Below the pieces are notes generated by a model, which did no database searches, was not told where the DNA came from, and worked only from the letters and a program-made list of their open reading frames with translations. A stretch of 64,000 nucleotides of DNA from Novosphingobium sp. SCN 66-18 (lineage in GTDB: Bacteria; Pseudomonadota; Alphaproteobacteria; Sphingomonadales; Sphingomonadaceae): assembly GCA_001725355.1 (NCBI GenBank), contig MEGD01000012.1, positions 1 through 64,000 of the forward strand, read 5' to 3'. Positions 1 to 9,747 of this stretch are shown here, one piece after another (the first letter of the stretch is position 1; every line of letters begins with the position of its first letter). The translations under genes were made by a program, and so were the position numbers.

Positions 1-183
1 CACGGGCAATTTCAGGAAAGCGTTCCACGCTCACCAGCTTGAGTCAGCCACGGCCTATCCGGCTGTGACATGATCCCGGCCCCAACCCCGGCAAAAAAAT
101 CGGCGGGCGTGTCACATTGTGCCCTCCTGCGTCGTCAAGTCGATGATCCCCTGTGGGCAGCACCGAAGACGAAGGAAACTATC

Positions 184-639
184 ATGGACGAAACCACCAG
201 GCTGACCTGGCATGAGATCGCACCGCAGGGCGCCAAGGCGCTATACGGCGTCCACCATTATGTGACCACGGGCACCGATCTGCCGGAAGAACTGATCCAT
301 CTGATCTCCCTGCGCGTGTCGCAGATCAATGGCTGCGCCCATTGCATCGACCTGCACACGCGCGATCTGCTCAAGACCATGTCGGTCGACAAGGTCGTCC
401 TGCTGCCGGTGTGGGCTGAAGTGCCTCACCTGTTCTCCGACCAGTATCGCGCGGCGCTTGCCTGGGCCGAAGAGGTGACGCTGGTCAGCGAGACCCACGC
501 ATCGGACGAAGCCTATGCGGCGGCGGCGGCAGCGTTCGCGCCGAAGGACCTGGTCGATCTCACGATCACGATTGCAGCCATGAACGCTTTCAATCGGCTC
601 GGGGCGCCGTTTCGGTTGCCGGTGAAGGCGCAGGCCTGA
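184..639 (+). CDS. Carboxymuconolactone decarboxylase family protein (AhpD-like)
   Basis: A 151-residue protein of the AhpD-like carboxymuconolactone decarboxylase family. The redox signature CAHCIDLHTRD (a CxxC followed four residues later by His) lies near residues 49-59 and is the usual peroxidase/disulfide reductase active site, so a role in peroxide or thiol redox chemistry is likely; the substrate is unknown. The open frame extends upstream to position 70, but ATG 184 is preferred because a purine-rich ribosome site (GAAGGAAA) precedes it and homology to the family begins there. It converges on a second AhpD-like gene (779-1306, minus strand), with a large palindrome between the two. 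Confidence 0.85.
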   Translation: MDETTRLTWHEIAPQGAKALYGVHHYVTTGTDLPEELIHLISLRVSQINGCAHCIDLHTRDLLKTMSVDKVVLLPVWAEVPHLFSDQYRAALAWAEEVTLVSETHASDEAYAAAAAAFAPKDLVDLTITIAAMNAFNRLGAPFRLPVKAQA

Positions 640-700
640 TCCCCACCGCGTTCTCCCGCGCCGCGGCACCTTTCCTGATGTTGGGTGCCGCTCGACAAGG

Positions 701-740
701 TCGCAGCACCATGCGGTTTCAAAACCGCATGGTGCTGCGA
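701..740. terminator. 19-bp perfect inverted repeat between convergent genes
   Basis: Arms 701-719 and 722-740 are exact reverse complements, separated by only two bases. The element sits between two converging AhpD-like genes, so a bidirectional transcription terminator is the simplest reading. There is no long T tract on either side, so strong intrinsic termination is not certain; a cruciform or a protein-binding palindrome remain possible. Confidence 0.6.
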
Positions 741-778
741 ATTTGACTGCTTGGCTTCGACAGCCAAGGGTCAGAACC

Positions 779-1306
779 CTAGATCGAGGGGAAATCCACG
801 TCCGTGCCAGCCACGTTGTTGATCAGGTTGGTGAAGAAATTCTCCGCGACCACCGCCACGATTTCCACGATCTGGCTGTCGCTGAAACCGGCCTGGCGGA
901 TCGCCGCGATGTCTTCTGCCGAAACCTTGCCCCGAGCCTCGGCTACCTTGCGGGCAAACGCCGTGGCCGCGGCAGCGTGAGGATCGGCGGAAGTGCCCTG
1001 GCGGGCAAGGTCCACTTCCTCCTTGCTCAGCTTGGCGAAAGTGTAGCCGGTGAAGGTGTGGGCGGCGTCGCAATATTCGCAACCGTTCACCGCCGCCACG
1101 GCAAGGGCGATCCGCTCGCGGGTCTTGAGGTCAAGCGCCTTGCCCAGCCCCTGGTTGAGCGCGGCGTGGGCATTGATCACCGCCGGGCTGTTGGAGAGCA
1201 CGCGGAAGAAGTTGGGCACGCGACCCAGCTTGCCGTTGATCGCGCCCAGCGTGGCTTGCGATCCTTCGGGGGCCGCAGCGGGTTCGGGGATGCTGATGTG
1301 GGACAT
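779..1306 (-). CDS. Carboxymuconolactone decarboxylase / peroxidase-related protein
   Basis: A 175-residue AhpD-like protein with the active-site motif CEYCDAAHT near residues 76-84, in the same arrangement as alkylhydroperoxidase D. The N-terminal part (NGKLGRVPNFFRVLSNSP) is typical of the peroxidase-related subgroup. It is the last gene of a leftward operon, 38 bases after an SDR gene, so it may detoxify peroxides or act in the same small-molecule pathway as the two dehydrogenases. It differs clearly in sequence from the AhpD-like protein at 184-639, so the two are not a recent duplication. Function beyond the family is inferred. Confidence 0.87.
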   Translation of the reverse strand: MSHISIPEPAAAPEGSQATLGAINGKLGRVPNFFRVLSNSPAVINAHAALNQGLGKALDLKTRERIALAVAAVNGCEYCDAAHTFTGYTFAKLSKEEVDLARQGTSADPHAAAATAFARKVAEARGKVSAEDIAAIRQAGFSDSQIVEIVAVVAENFFTNLINNVAGTDVDFPSI

Positions 1307-1344
1307 GATACGTTCCTTTCGTCTTTCTGGCTGTCGACCGCGGC

Positions 1345-2109
1345 TCAGGCGCCGGTCGGGATGGGGTTTTCGACAAGGCTCTGGTTGAAGGCATCAAACA
1401 GGGCGTGTTCGTTGGCGCCGGGGTTGTCGCGCATGGCCTTGATCCCATCCACGATCACCTCGGGCGCGTCGGTCGCCAGCGCCACCAGCGTCTGCTCGAT
1501 GAAGTCGGGCAGCGGCATCGCGCGGGGATCGCCGCTCTTGTAGATCAGGTCGGTATCGACCCACGGCGGCGCGATTTCCTGCACCCGGACCCCGGTGCCG
1601 CGCAGCTGGAACCGCTGCGACAGCGCATAGGAATGGAGCGCGGCCTTGGTCGCCGAATAGATCGCATTGCTGGCGATCGGCACATAGGCGAGCACGCTGC
1701 TGGTGTAGAGCACGGTCGCTTGCGGCTTGGTCTTGAGGTGCTCGATCAGGGCCGAGGTTACCCGGATCGGCCCGAGCAGGTTGGTGGTGATCAGTTCCTG
1801 CGCCAGATCGTCATCGACCGGCCCGCTGACGTCGTCGAAGGGCATGAAGCCTGCGTTGTTGAACACGACGTTGAGATCGGGGAAGCGTTCGATCAGTTCA
1901 CGCGCGGCACCCTGGATGCTTTCGAGGCTGGTCACGTCGAGCTGGATCGACGCCATGCCGGGGTTGGCCGCCGTAACCTCGTCGAGCAGCGCGGTGCGGC
2001 GGCCCGAGATGATCACCTGATTGCCGAGCTTGTGAAGCGCCTCGGCAAGGCCACGGCCGATACCGCTGGTGCCGCCGGTGATGAAGATGGTGTTGCCGTT
2101 GAGTTTCAT
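1345..2109 (-). CDS. SDR family oxidoreductase (DltE-like)
   Basis: A 254-residue classical short-chain dehydrogenase/reductase. It has the cofactor motif TGGTSGIG at residues 11-18, the NNAG motif, a catalytic Ser in YTSSV and the YSATK catalytic Tyr/Lys pair near residue 150. It resembles the DltE-like subgroup and would use NAD(P)H on an unidentified carbonyl or alcohol substrate in the cytoplasm. It lies 42 bases downstream of another SDR gene and 38 bases upstream of the AhpD-like gene on the same strand, suggesting one transcript controlled by the divergent GlxA-type regulator. Confidence 0.87.
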   Translation of the reverse strand: MKLNGNTIFITGGTSGIGRGLAEALHKLGNQVIISGRRTALLDEVTAANPGMASIQLDVTSLESIQGAARELIERFPDLNVVFNNAGFMPFDDVSGPVDDDLAQELITTNLLGPIRVTSALIEHLKTKPQATVLYTSSVLAYVPIASNAIYSATKAALHSYALSQRFQLRGTGVRVQEIAPPWVDTDLIYKSGDPRAMPLPDFIEQTLVALATDAPEVIVDGIKAMRDNPGANEHALFDAFNQSLVENPIPTGA

Positions 2110-2151
2110 GGGAATGGTCCTTTGATCTGGAGAGGGTGTGAGGCCGGAGGG

Positions 2152-2952
2152 TCAGCCCGCGACGTGGAAGCGCGGGGCGGAGCGAGTGGCGGAAAGCTGG
2201 GGACCGAGCGCGGCGCGGGCGGCCTCGAAGGCGTTCCACAGGGCGACGTCGCGCAGCGCCGGGATCGTGGCGGTCTCGCCCTGGTCAAGGCCGGCCAGCG
2301 CGGCATCGACCATATCCTCGGCATCCATCACGATCTCGGTCGGCAGGTGCTCGACCGGCAGCCCGCCCAATGCCCAGAAGTCGGTACGGGTGGCGCCGGG
2401 CAGGACTGCCTGCGCGCGGATGCCCTTGTCGGCCAGTTCGTGATTGAGCGAGGTGGTGAAGGCCTGCACGAAGGCCTTGGTGCCGCCATAGACGCCGTTG
2501 AGCAGTTCGGGCGCAACCGCGACGATCGAGGCGATGTTGATCACCGTGCCGCCCCCACGGGCAACGAAGCCCGGCACCGCGGCGTAGGTCAGCCGCATCA
2601 AGGCCGTGACATTCAGCTGGACCATCGCCGCCATCTTCTCGACATCGCTTTCCAGCAGCGTGGTGTGGGTGCCGATCCCGGCGTTGTTGACCAGCGCCGT
2701 CACGCTGGCATCCTCGCGCAGCACTTTTTCGACCCGGGCGAGGTCCGCAGCATCGCCAAGGTCGGCGGCCAGCACTTCTACCGAACGGCCGGTCTTGTCC
2801 GAGATCTGTGCGGCGAGTGCCTGCAGCTTGTCCCTGTTGCGGGCGACGAGAATGAGGTCGTAACCGCGTGCCGCAAGGCGGTCGGCGTAGATGGCGCCGA
2901 TGCCGGTCGATGCGCCGGTGATGAGAGCGGTGCCTTTGTTCGTGGTGCTCAT
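2152..2952 (-). CDS. SDR family NAD(P)-dependent oxidoreductase
   Basis: A 266-residue short-chain dehydrogenase with TGASTGIG at about residues 13-20, NNAG, a Ser in NIASI, and the active-site motif YGGTK. It is the first gene of the leftward operon (SDR, SDR, AhpD-like) and is transcribed divergently from the GlxA/AraC regulator across a 124-base intergenic region that holds palindromes. Its substrate cannot be told from sequence. Confidence 0.87.
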   Translation of the reverse strand: MSTTNKGTALITGASTGIGAIYADRLAARGYDLILVARNRDKLQALAAQISDKTGRSVEVLAADLGDAADLARVEKVLREDASVTALVNNAGIGTHTTLLESDVEKMAAMVQLNVTALMRLTYAAVPGFVARGGGTVINIASIVAVAPELLNGVYGGTKAFVQAFTTSLNHELADKGIRAQAVLPGATRTDFWALGGLPVEHLPTEIVMDAEDMVDAALAGLDQGETATIPALRDVALWNAFEAARAALGPQLSATRSAPRFHVAG

Positions 2953-3020
2953 GGTCCTGGTCCTTTTGTTGTGGGGAGAGCGCCATCGCTCTCGACACGG
3001 ACCTTATGGACGCATCAGCG

Positions 3021-3060
3021 GATGTCTGATATGACGTATAAACTACGTTTTTAGGACATC
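3021..3060. promoter_or_regulatory. Nested inverted repeats between SDR operon and GlxA-type regulator
   Basis: The divergent intergenic region holds ACGTA-N5-TACGT at 3034-3048 nested inside GATGTC...GACATC (3021-3026 and 3055-3060). A TATAAA sequence at 3037-3042 overlaps the inner repeat. The arrangement suits a divergent promoter with an operator for the adjacent regulator; this is inferred from position and symmetry only. Confidence 0.4.
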
Positions 3061-3076
3061 GCTTTCGGAGCTGCGC

Positions 3077-4018
3077 ATGCCACACGTTTCCATGGTGCTC
3101 ACCCCCGGCTTCCAGTTCCTTGCGCTTGGCGTGCAGGCGGCCTTCGAACTCGCCAACGCCGTGAAGGGAGAGGATTACTACACGCTCTCGATAGCCTCGG
3201 TGAATGGCGGACTCGTCACGTCGTCCAGCGGTTTTGCCGTCCCTACCGTCCCGATCGCCGAGGTCGGCCAGGTCGACACCCTGCTGCTGCTCGCCGGCCT
3301 TACGCCTCCGCCACGGCAGGACGAACCGACGCTCGAAACGCTGCGCACGATAGCCCGCGAATCACGCCGCGTGGCCGGGCTTTGCACGGGCGCGTTCCTG
3401 CTCGCGCAGATGGGCCTGCTCGATGGCCATCGCGCCACCACGCACTGGTCCTATGCCCGCCAGATGCGCGAGGATTTCCCGAACGTCCGCGTCGAGGACG
3501 ATCGCATCTTCATCAACGAGGGCGCAGTCTGGACATCAGCCGGCCTCACCGCCGGGCTCGATCTTGCGGTGGCGCTGATCGAGAAGGATCTCGGGCGTGA
3601 CGTGGCAGGCGCTATCGCCCGCCGCCTCGTCATGCACCACCGCCGCGCCGGGGGGCAGTCACAGCACTCCGAACTGCTCGAGCTCGCCCCCAGCAGCGAC
3701 CGCATCCAGAAGGCGGTGATCTTCGCCAAGTCCCACCTCGCCAATCCGCTGACGGTGGAGGAGCTAGCTGAAGTCGCGGCCCTCTCGCCCCGCCAGTTCG
3801 CGCGCGCGTTCCGCGCCGAAACCGGCCACACCCCCGCCAAGGCGGTCGAACAGATGCGTCTGGAGTCGGCGCGGCTGATGATCGAGGAGACACGGCACCC
3901 CATGGACCAGATCGCGCGAGAGGCTGGCTTTGTCGACATTCGCCGCATGCGCGAAGCCTTCATGCGCCAATATGGCCAACCCCCGCAGACCCTGCGCAGG
4001 CTGGCAAGAGCTGCCTGA
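3077..4018 (+). CDS. GlxA-family transcriptional regulator (DJ-1/PfpI + AraC HTH)
   Basis: A 313-residue two-domain regulator. Residues 1 to about 165 form a DJ-1/PfpI-like domain containing a conserved nucleophile-type Cys (AGLCTGAF, Cys103). Residues from about 210 to 310 carry an AraC-type double helix-turn-helix (LTVEELAEVAALSPRQFARAF then the second HTH with AREAGF). Such proteins sense a small molecule through the DJ-1-like domain and activate nearby genes. CGGAG just upstream supports ATG 3077. Its divergent position to the SDR/SDR/AhpD operon makes that operon its likely target. Confidence 0.88.
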   Translation: MPHVSMVLTPGFQFLALGVQAAFELANAVKGEDYYTLSIASVNGGLVTSSSGFAVPTVPIAEVGQVDTLLLLAGLTPPPRQDEPTLETLRTIARESRRVAGLCTGAFLLAQMGLLDGHRATTHWSYARQMREDFPNVRVEDDRIFINEGAVWTSAGLTAGLDLAVALIEKDLGRDVAGAIARRLVMHHRRAGGQSQHSELLELAPSSDRIQKAVIFAKSHLANPLTVEELAEVAALSPRQFARAFRAETGHTPAKAVEQMRLESARLMIEETRHPMDQIAREAGFVDIRRMREAFMRQYGQPPQTLRRLARAA

Positions 4019-4069
4019 GTTCAAATTCATGCCTGCCGTCACGTTCAGGTGCGTCCCGGATCGCGAAGC

Positions 4070-4630
4070 TTACCTTCCCTTTTCGGGCATGGCGGCATCG
4101 CACCAGTGCCCCGGCGCCAGACCGTCGAGCGTCCAATCGCCGATCCGCCAGCGCACCAGACGCAGCGTCGGATGTCCGACCGCGGCCGTCATGCGTCGCA
4201 CCTGGCGGTTGCGCCCTTCGCGGATCGTCAGGCGCAGCCAGCAGTCCGGCACGTTCTTGCGGAAGCGAACCGGAGGATCGCGCGGCCACAGGGCGGGATC
4301 CTCGATGCGTTCGACTTCGGCCGGCAAGGTCGGGCCGTCCTTCAGCCGCACGCCACGGCGCAAGGCATGCAGCGCCGCCGCGTCGGGGTCGCCTTCCACC
4401 TGGACGAGATAGGTCTTGGGCATCTTGAAACGCGGATCGGCGATCCGGGCCTGCAGGCGCCCATCGTCGGTGAGCAGCAGCAGTCCTTCGCTGTCACGGT
4501 CGAGCCGCCCCGCCGGATAGAAGCCCGGCCGGTCGATATAGCTGGCCAGCGTCGGCCGTCCCGGACCGGTGCTTTCGTCGGTGAACTGGCACAGAACGCC
4601 GTAGGGCTTGTTGAACAGGATCAGGGCCAT
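4070..4630 (-). CDS. rluE: rRNA large subunit pseudouridine synthase E-like
   Basis: A 186-residue pseudouridine synthase of the RsuA/RluB/E/F family, without the N-terminal S4 domain. The catalytic motif [14 protein letters not shown] contains the active Asp, and the fold starts with the typical [14 protein letters not shown]. Length and absence of S4 match RluE, which modifies U2457 of 23S rRNA in Escherichia coli. ATG 4630 is chosen because the family's N-terminus starts there; twelve upstream in-frame residues look non-conserved. It is the last gene of the rnhB-ccrM-folP group on the minus strand. Confidence 0.85.
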   Translation of the reverse strand: MALILFNKPYGVLCQFTDESTGPGRPTLASYIDRPGFYPAGRLDRDSEGLLLLTDDGRLQARIADPRFKMPKTYLVQVEGDPDAAALHALRRGVRLKDGPTLPAEVERIEDPALWPRDPPVRFRKNVPDCWLRLTIREGRNRQVRRMTAAVGHPTLRLVRWRIGDWTLDGLAPGHWCDAAMPEKGR

Positions 4631-4707
4631 CGCCTTCCTTTGGACCGCCGTGTGCGGCAAGCGCAAGAGCGTGTCGCCAGCCCGGTTGCCCGGCCCTGCC
4701 CGCCGAT

Positions 4708-5817
4708 TCAGGTCATCTGCGAAAAATCGGTCAGCGCGGCATCGCGCAGCCCGCGCCAGATGCGGAACGCCTGCGCCGTCTCCGCCACGTCGTGCACCCG
4801 CACGAGTTGCGCGCCGGCATCGATCGCCTTCAGCGCCACCGCCAGCGAACCGCCCATGCGCTGGGGCGCGGGCGCCTCGTTCGACAGCGCGCCGATCATG
4901 CGCTTGCGGCTGGCGCCGAACAGGATCGGCTGGCCCAGGGCGTGGAACAGCGGCAACGCATTGATCAGCGCGAGGTTCTCCGCCAGCGTCTTGCCGAAGC
5001 CGATGCCGGGATCGAGCAGGATCCTGTCGCGCGCGATGCCCGCTGCCAGCGCCGCATCGCGCCGTTCGCGCAGATCATCGAACACGTCGAGCACGACATC
5101 GGCATAGGCGCCATCGGCGTGCAGATCGTCGGCGCCACCCGGGGCGTGCATCAGCACCACCGGCACGCCGCTGCGCGCGACGATCTCGATCGAGCGGGGA
5201 TCGTGGCGCAGCGCCGAAACGTCGTTGACGATATGCGCGCCCGCGGCCAGCGCCGCCTCGATCACGGTGGAACGGCGGCTGTCGATGGAGACCGCCGCGC
5301 CCGCTCCGGCCAGCCGCTCGATCACCGGAACCACGCGCTTGGCCTCGTCCCCTTCCCACACCGCCGCCGCGCCGGGGCGGGTGGATTCCCCGCCAACGTC
5401 GATGATCGCCGCGCCGGCTTCGAGCATGGCCGAAGCGTGTTCGATCGCCGCATCGGGCTTGTCGAGAAACTTGCCGCCGTCCGAAAAGCTGTCGGGCGTG
5501 ACGTTGAGAATGCCCATAACCTGCGGCTGGTCGAGCCGGATCGTGCGCGGACCGCACTGGAGCGGCGCGTGGATCTGCCGCAGGGCTGCCCATTGCGCTT
5601 CGCCCTCGCGCGCCAATTCGTCGGGCAGCGTAGCGAGCGCGTCCGCCATTTCCGGCACGGACAGCCGCCGCCGCGATACGAGCCGCCCTTCTTCGCGCAC
5701 CAGCAGCGCGAAACGGCTGGCATAGACCAGCCCTCCAGCGAGCCGGACGGCCTCGCCCTCCTCGCTCTGCGGGCTCTCAGCGAACGCGATCGGACGGATA
5801 TAGAGCTTATGGACCAT
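4708..5817 (-). CDS. folP: Dihydropteroate synthase
   Basis: A 369-residue dihydropteroate synthase, which joins 6-hydroxymethyl-dihydropterin diphosphate to p-aminobenzoate in folate synthesis and is the target of sulfonamides. The family signatures are [15 protein letters not shown] (near residue 100), GGESTRPGA and [10 protein letters not shown] (near 307). The catalytic domain starts only around residue 95; the preceding N-terminal region is an extra segment compared with the usual 270-280-residue enzyme and has no motif I recognise. The gene lies 32 bases after ccrM and 77 bases before rluE. Confidence 0.93.
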   Translation of the reverse strand: MVHKLYIRPIAFAESPQSEEGEAVRLAGGLVYASRFALLVREEGRLVSRRRLSVPEMADALATLPDELAREGEAQWAALRQIHAPLQCGPRTIRLDQPQVMGILNVTPDSFSDGGKFLDKPDAAIEHASAMLEAGAAIIDVGGESTRPGAAAVWEGDEAKRVVPVIERLAGAGAAVSIDSRRSTVIEAALAAGAHIVNDVSALRHDPRSIEIVARSGVPVVLMHAPGGADDLHADGAYADVVLDVFDDLRERRDAALAAGIARDRILLDPGIGFGKTLAENLALINALPLFHALGQPILFGASRKRMIGALSNEAPAPQRMGGSLAVALKAIDAGAQLVRVHDVAETAQAFRIWRGLRDAALTDFSQMT

Positions 5818-5849
5818 GGCTTACGCCCTAGGGCAGCCCGATCCGCGCC

Positions 5850-7152
<1,303 letters not shown>

Positions 7153-7193
7153 AACATCTTGTGGTGGATGGCGGCCGAAAAAATTTGGCGGCA

Positions 7194-7826
7194 CTACAGC
7201 AGGCAAAGCTGCGCCACGGGCGCGAAGCTGCGGCGATGGAGCGGCGTGGGCCCGTGCCGGCGCAACGCGGCGAGATGTTCGGGCGTGCCGTATCCGGCAT
7301 TGCGCTCCCAGCCATACTCCGGATGGACGCACGCCGCTTCGCGCATGATCCGGTCGCGATGTTCCTTGGCGATGATCGACGCGGCCGAGATGCAAGGCTC
7401 GATCCCGTCTCCGCCCACGATCGCGCGCGCCGGCCAGCACCATTCCGGCCGCCGCCCGTGCGGCGTCATGTTGCCGTCAACCCGCACCTCGCCAACCGGC
7501 CCTTCCAGCTGCGCGTGCAGCGCGCCGACCGCCAGCGTCATCGCCAGCATCGTGGCGCCGAAGATATTGAGGCGGTCAATCTCCTCCACCTCGACCACGC
7601 CCACCGCCCAGCGGCAATGGCGCTTGATCTGTTCCTCCAGCACCGCGCGGCGGGCGGCGCTGAGCTTCTTGGAATCGGCAAGCCCTTCCGGCGGCGCATC
7701 GCTCAGCACGACGGCGGCGGCCACCACCGGCCCCGCCAGCGGTCCGCGCCCGGCTTCGTCCACGCCGATCACGAAACCGTGGAAGGATGTGGCACCGACG
7801 GAAGAGATATGCATTGATGACGGCAT
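7194..7826 (-). CDS. rnhB: Ribonuclease HII
   Basis: A 210-residue type 2 RNase H, which removes ribonucleotides from DNA-RNA hybrids. The active-site motif GVDEAGRGPLAG is near the N-terminus, followed by DSKKLS and the Asp in RVDGN. The ATG at 7826 is chosen, with ATG 7814 as an alternative four residues in. ATG 7826 shares the palindrome CATG with the divergent sugar dehydrogenase start, so promoters of both genes must lie inside coding sequence. Adjacency to ccrM is a known alphaproteobacterial arrangement. Confidence 0.9.
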   Translation of the reverse strand: MPSSMHISSVGATSFHGFVIGVDEAGRGPLAGPVVAAAVVLSDAPPEGLADSKKLSAARRAVLEEQIKRHCRWAVGVVEVEEIDRLNIFGATMLAMTLAVGALHAQLEGPVGEVRVDGNMTPHGRRPEWCWPARAIVGGDGIEPCISAASIIAKEHRDRIMREAACVHPEYGWERNAGYGTPEHLAALRRHGPTPLHRRSFAPVAQLCLL

Positions 7827-8988
7827 GAGCAGAACGATCCTCTCCGCCCTATCGCCCCTCGCCTTCGTCCTCGCAAGCTGCGGTTCGCCGATTTCGGCCC
7901 ATAACGATGCAGCGCAAGATAACGCGCCGGCCGAGGTGCCCGCCGGTTCCGAGCCGTTCACGGTGACGGACATCGCCACGTTCAACGAGCCCTGGGCCAT
8001 GGCCTTCCTGCCCGGCGCGGCATCGGCGCTCGTCACCGAACGCGCGGGCAAGCTGAAGCTGTGGCAGGCGAGCGGCCCGGTGCTGGACGTGGCCGGCGTT
8101 CCCGCGGTCGATTACGGCGGACAGGGCGGCCTTGGCGATGTGGCGCTGGCGCCCGATTTCGCCACCACCGGCACGATCTACCTGAGCTGGGCGGAAGCCG
8201 GCGCGAACGACACGCGCGGCGCGGCAGTCGGCCGGGCGAAGCTGGTCACCGATGGCGGCAAGCCCCGGCTGGACGGGGTGCAGGTGATCTGGCGGCAGGT
8301 GCCCAAGGTAACCGGCCGGGGGCACTATTCGCACCGCATCGCCTTCTCGCCCGATGGCCAATACCTGTTCCTGTCCTCGGGCGAACGGCAGAAGTTCGAT
8401 CCAGCGCAGGACCTTGGCGCCAACCTCGGCAAGATCATCCGCCTGCTGCCCGATGGCACGCCCGCGCCGGGCAATCCGTTCGCCGATCGCGGCGGCGTTT
8501 CCGCGCAGATCTGGTCCTACGGCCACCGCAACGTGCTGGGCCTGAAGTTCGATGCGCAGGGCCGCTTGTGGGATCTCGAACACGGCCCGGCCGGCGGCGA
8601 CGAACTGAACATCGTCAAGCCGGGGCAGAACTATGGCTGGCCGATCGTGTCCAACGGCGATCACTATGACGGCCGCCCGATCCCGCGCCACGCCACGCGC
8701 CCCGAATTCGCCGCCCCGGCCATCAGCTGGAACCCGGTGATCGCGCCGGGCGATTTCATTTTCTATTCGGGCAAGGCCTTCCCGGCGTGGAAGGATCAGG
8801 CGCTGATCGCGGCGCTGGGATCGGAAGGGCTGGTCCGCGTCGCCATCGACGGCGAAAGCGCGCGCGAAGTGGAACGCTATCCCCTGGACCACCGCCTGCG
8901 CGAGATCAAGGAAGCGCCCGACGGCACGATCTGGCTGCTGGAAGACGGCAAGGACGCGAAACTGCGCAAGCTATCACCAAAACCCTAG
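7825..8988 (+). CDS. PQQ-dependent sugar dehydrogenase, lipoprotein
   Basis: A 387-residue soluble aldose sugar dehydrogenase (glucose/sorbosone dehydrogenase family, YliI/Asd-like). The N-terminus is a lipoprotein signal: hydrophobic stretch ending in LASC, so Cys19 would be lipidated and the enzyme held at the periplasmic face. Six-bladed propeller motifs follow, including HYSHRIAFSPDG with the proposed catalytic His, YGHRNVLGL, and HGPAGGDELN...NYGWP. PQQ synthesis genes are not in this window. The start codon overlaps that of rnhB on the opposite strand. Confidence 0.88.
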   Translation: MSRTILSALSPLAFVLASCGSPISAHNDAAQDNAPAEVPAGSEPFTVTDIATFNEPWAMAFLPGAASALVTERAGKLKLWQASGPVLDVAGVPAVDYGGQGGLGDVALAPDFATTGTIYLSWAEAGANDTRGAAVGRAKLVTDGGKPRLDGVQVIWRQVPKVTGRGHYSHRIAFSPDGQYLFLSSGERQKFDPAQDLGANLGKIIRLLPDGTPAPGNPFADRGGVSAQIWSYGHRNVLGLKFDAQGRLWDLEHGPAGGDELNIVKPGQNYGWPIVSNGDHYDGRPIPRHATRPEFAAPAISWNPVIAPGDFIFYSGKAFPAWKDQALIAALGSEGLVRVAIDGESAREVERYPLDHRLREIKEAPDGTIWLLEDGKDAKLRKLSPKP

Positions 8989-9020
8989 GGGCCGCCGTGC
9001 TTCGCTGTTAGAGCGGCGCC

Positions 9021-9698
9021 ATGGTTTTCGATCCCTCCATCGTCGATTGCTGGTTGTTCGATCTCGACAACACGCTCTACCCGGCCACCACGCGCATGTT
9101 CGACCAGATCGATCATCGCATGGGCGCGTACATCGCCAACCTGCTGGGCTGCGACGACGATGAGGCGCGGCGCGTGCAGAAGCTCTACTTCCACGATCAC
9201 GGCACCACGCTTTCGGGCCTGATGCACTATCACGAGGTTTCGCCCTACGAATTCCTCGAATTCGTCCACGATATCGACATGACGCCGCTGGCCGCCGCGC
9301 CCCGGCTGGCGGACCGGATCACGCGCCTGCCCGGCCGCAAGATCGTGTTCACCAATGGCGATGCGCCCTATGCCGAAAAGGTGCTGGCCGCGCTCGACCT
9401 GTCGGATTGCTTCGACGGAATGTGGGACATCCACGCCATGCACTATCGGCCCAAGCCCGAGCCATCGGCCTACCATGGCATGATCGAGGCGTTCGGGATC
9501 GTTCCCGAACGGGCGGTTTTCGTCGAGGATTCGGCCCGCAATCTCGCCCCGGCCAAGGCGCTGGGCATGCAGACGGTGTGGCTCGATCTCGCCACCGAAT
9601 GGGGCGATCGCGCGATGGACCCCGCCGCGATCGACCTGGTCATCGACGACTTTTCCGAATGGCTCGACGCGCTTGCCCGCGACGGAGTGCTGGGCTAG
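9021..9698 (+). CDS. HAD-family pyrimidine 5'-nucleotidase
   Basis: A 225-residue haloacid dehalogenase hydrolase. Motif I is WLFDLDNTLYP with the nucleophile Asp and second Asp, motif II lies in KIVFTNGD, the motif III Lys in RPKPEPSAY, and the motif IV acid in VFVEDSARNL. The NTLYPATTRMFDQID region matches the yeast SDT1/Phm8-like pyrimidine 5'-nucleotidase group that is widespread in alphaproteobacteria. It stands 49 bases before dapD and in the same direction, the usual neighbourhood in sphingomonads as far as I recall. Substrate is inferred from the family. Confidence 0.88.
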   Translation: MVFDPSIVDCWLFDLDNTLYPATTRMFDQIDHRMGAYIANLLGCDDDEARRVQKLYFHDHGTTLSGLMHYHEVSPYEFLEFVHDIDMTPLAAAPRLADRITRLPGRKIVFTNGDAPYAEKVLAALDLSDCFDGMWDIHAMHYRPKPEPSAYHGMIEAFGIVPERAVFVEDSARNLAPAKALGMQTVWLDLATEWGDRAMDPAAIDLVIDDFSEWLDALARDGVLG

Positions 9699-9747
9699 GC
9701 GGCGCTCCTGATTTTCAGGTGCCGTACCAAACAGTGGGGAGACCAAG

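Noticed and set aside
1405-3054. Plus-strand open frame spanning both SDR genes.
   Set aside because: The SDR motifs on the minus strand are complete and this frame has none.
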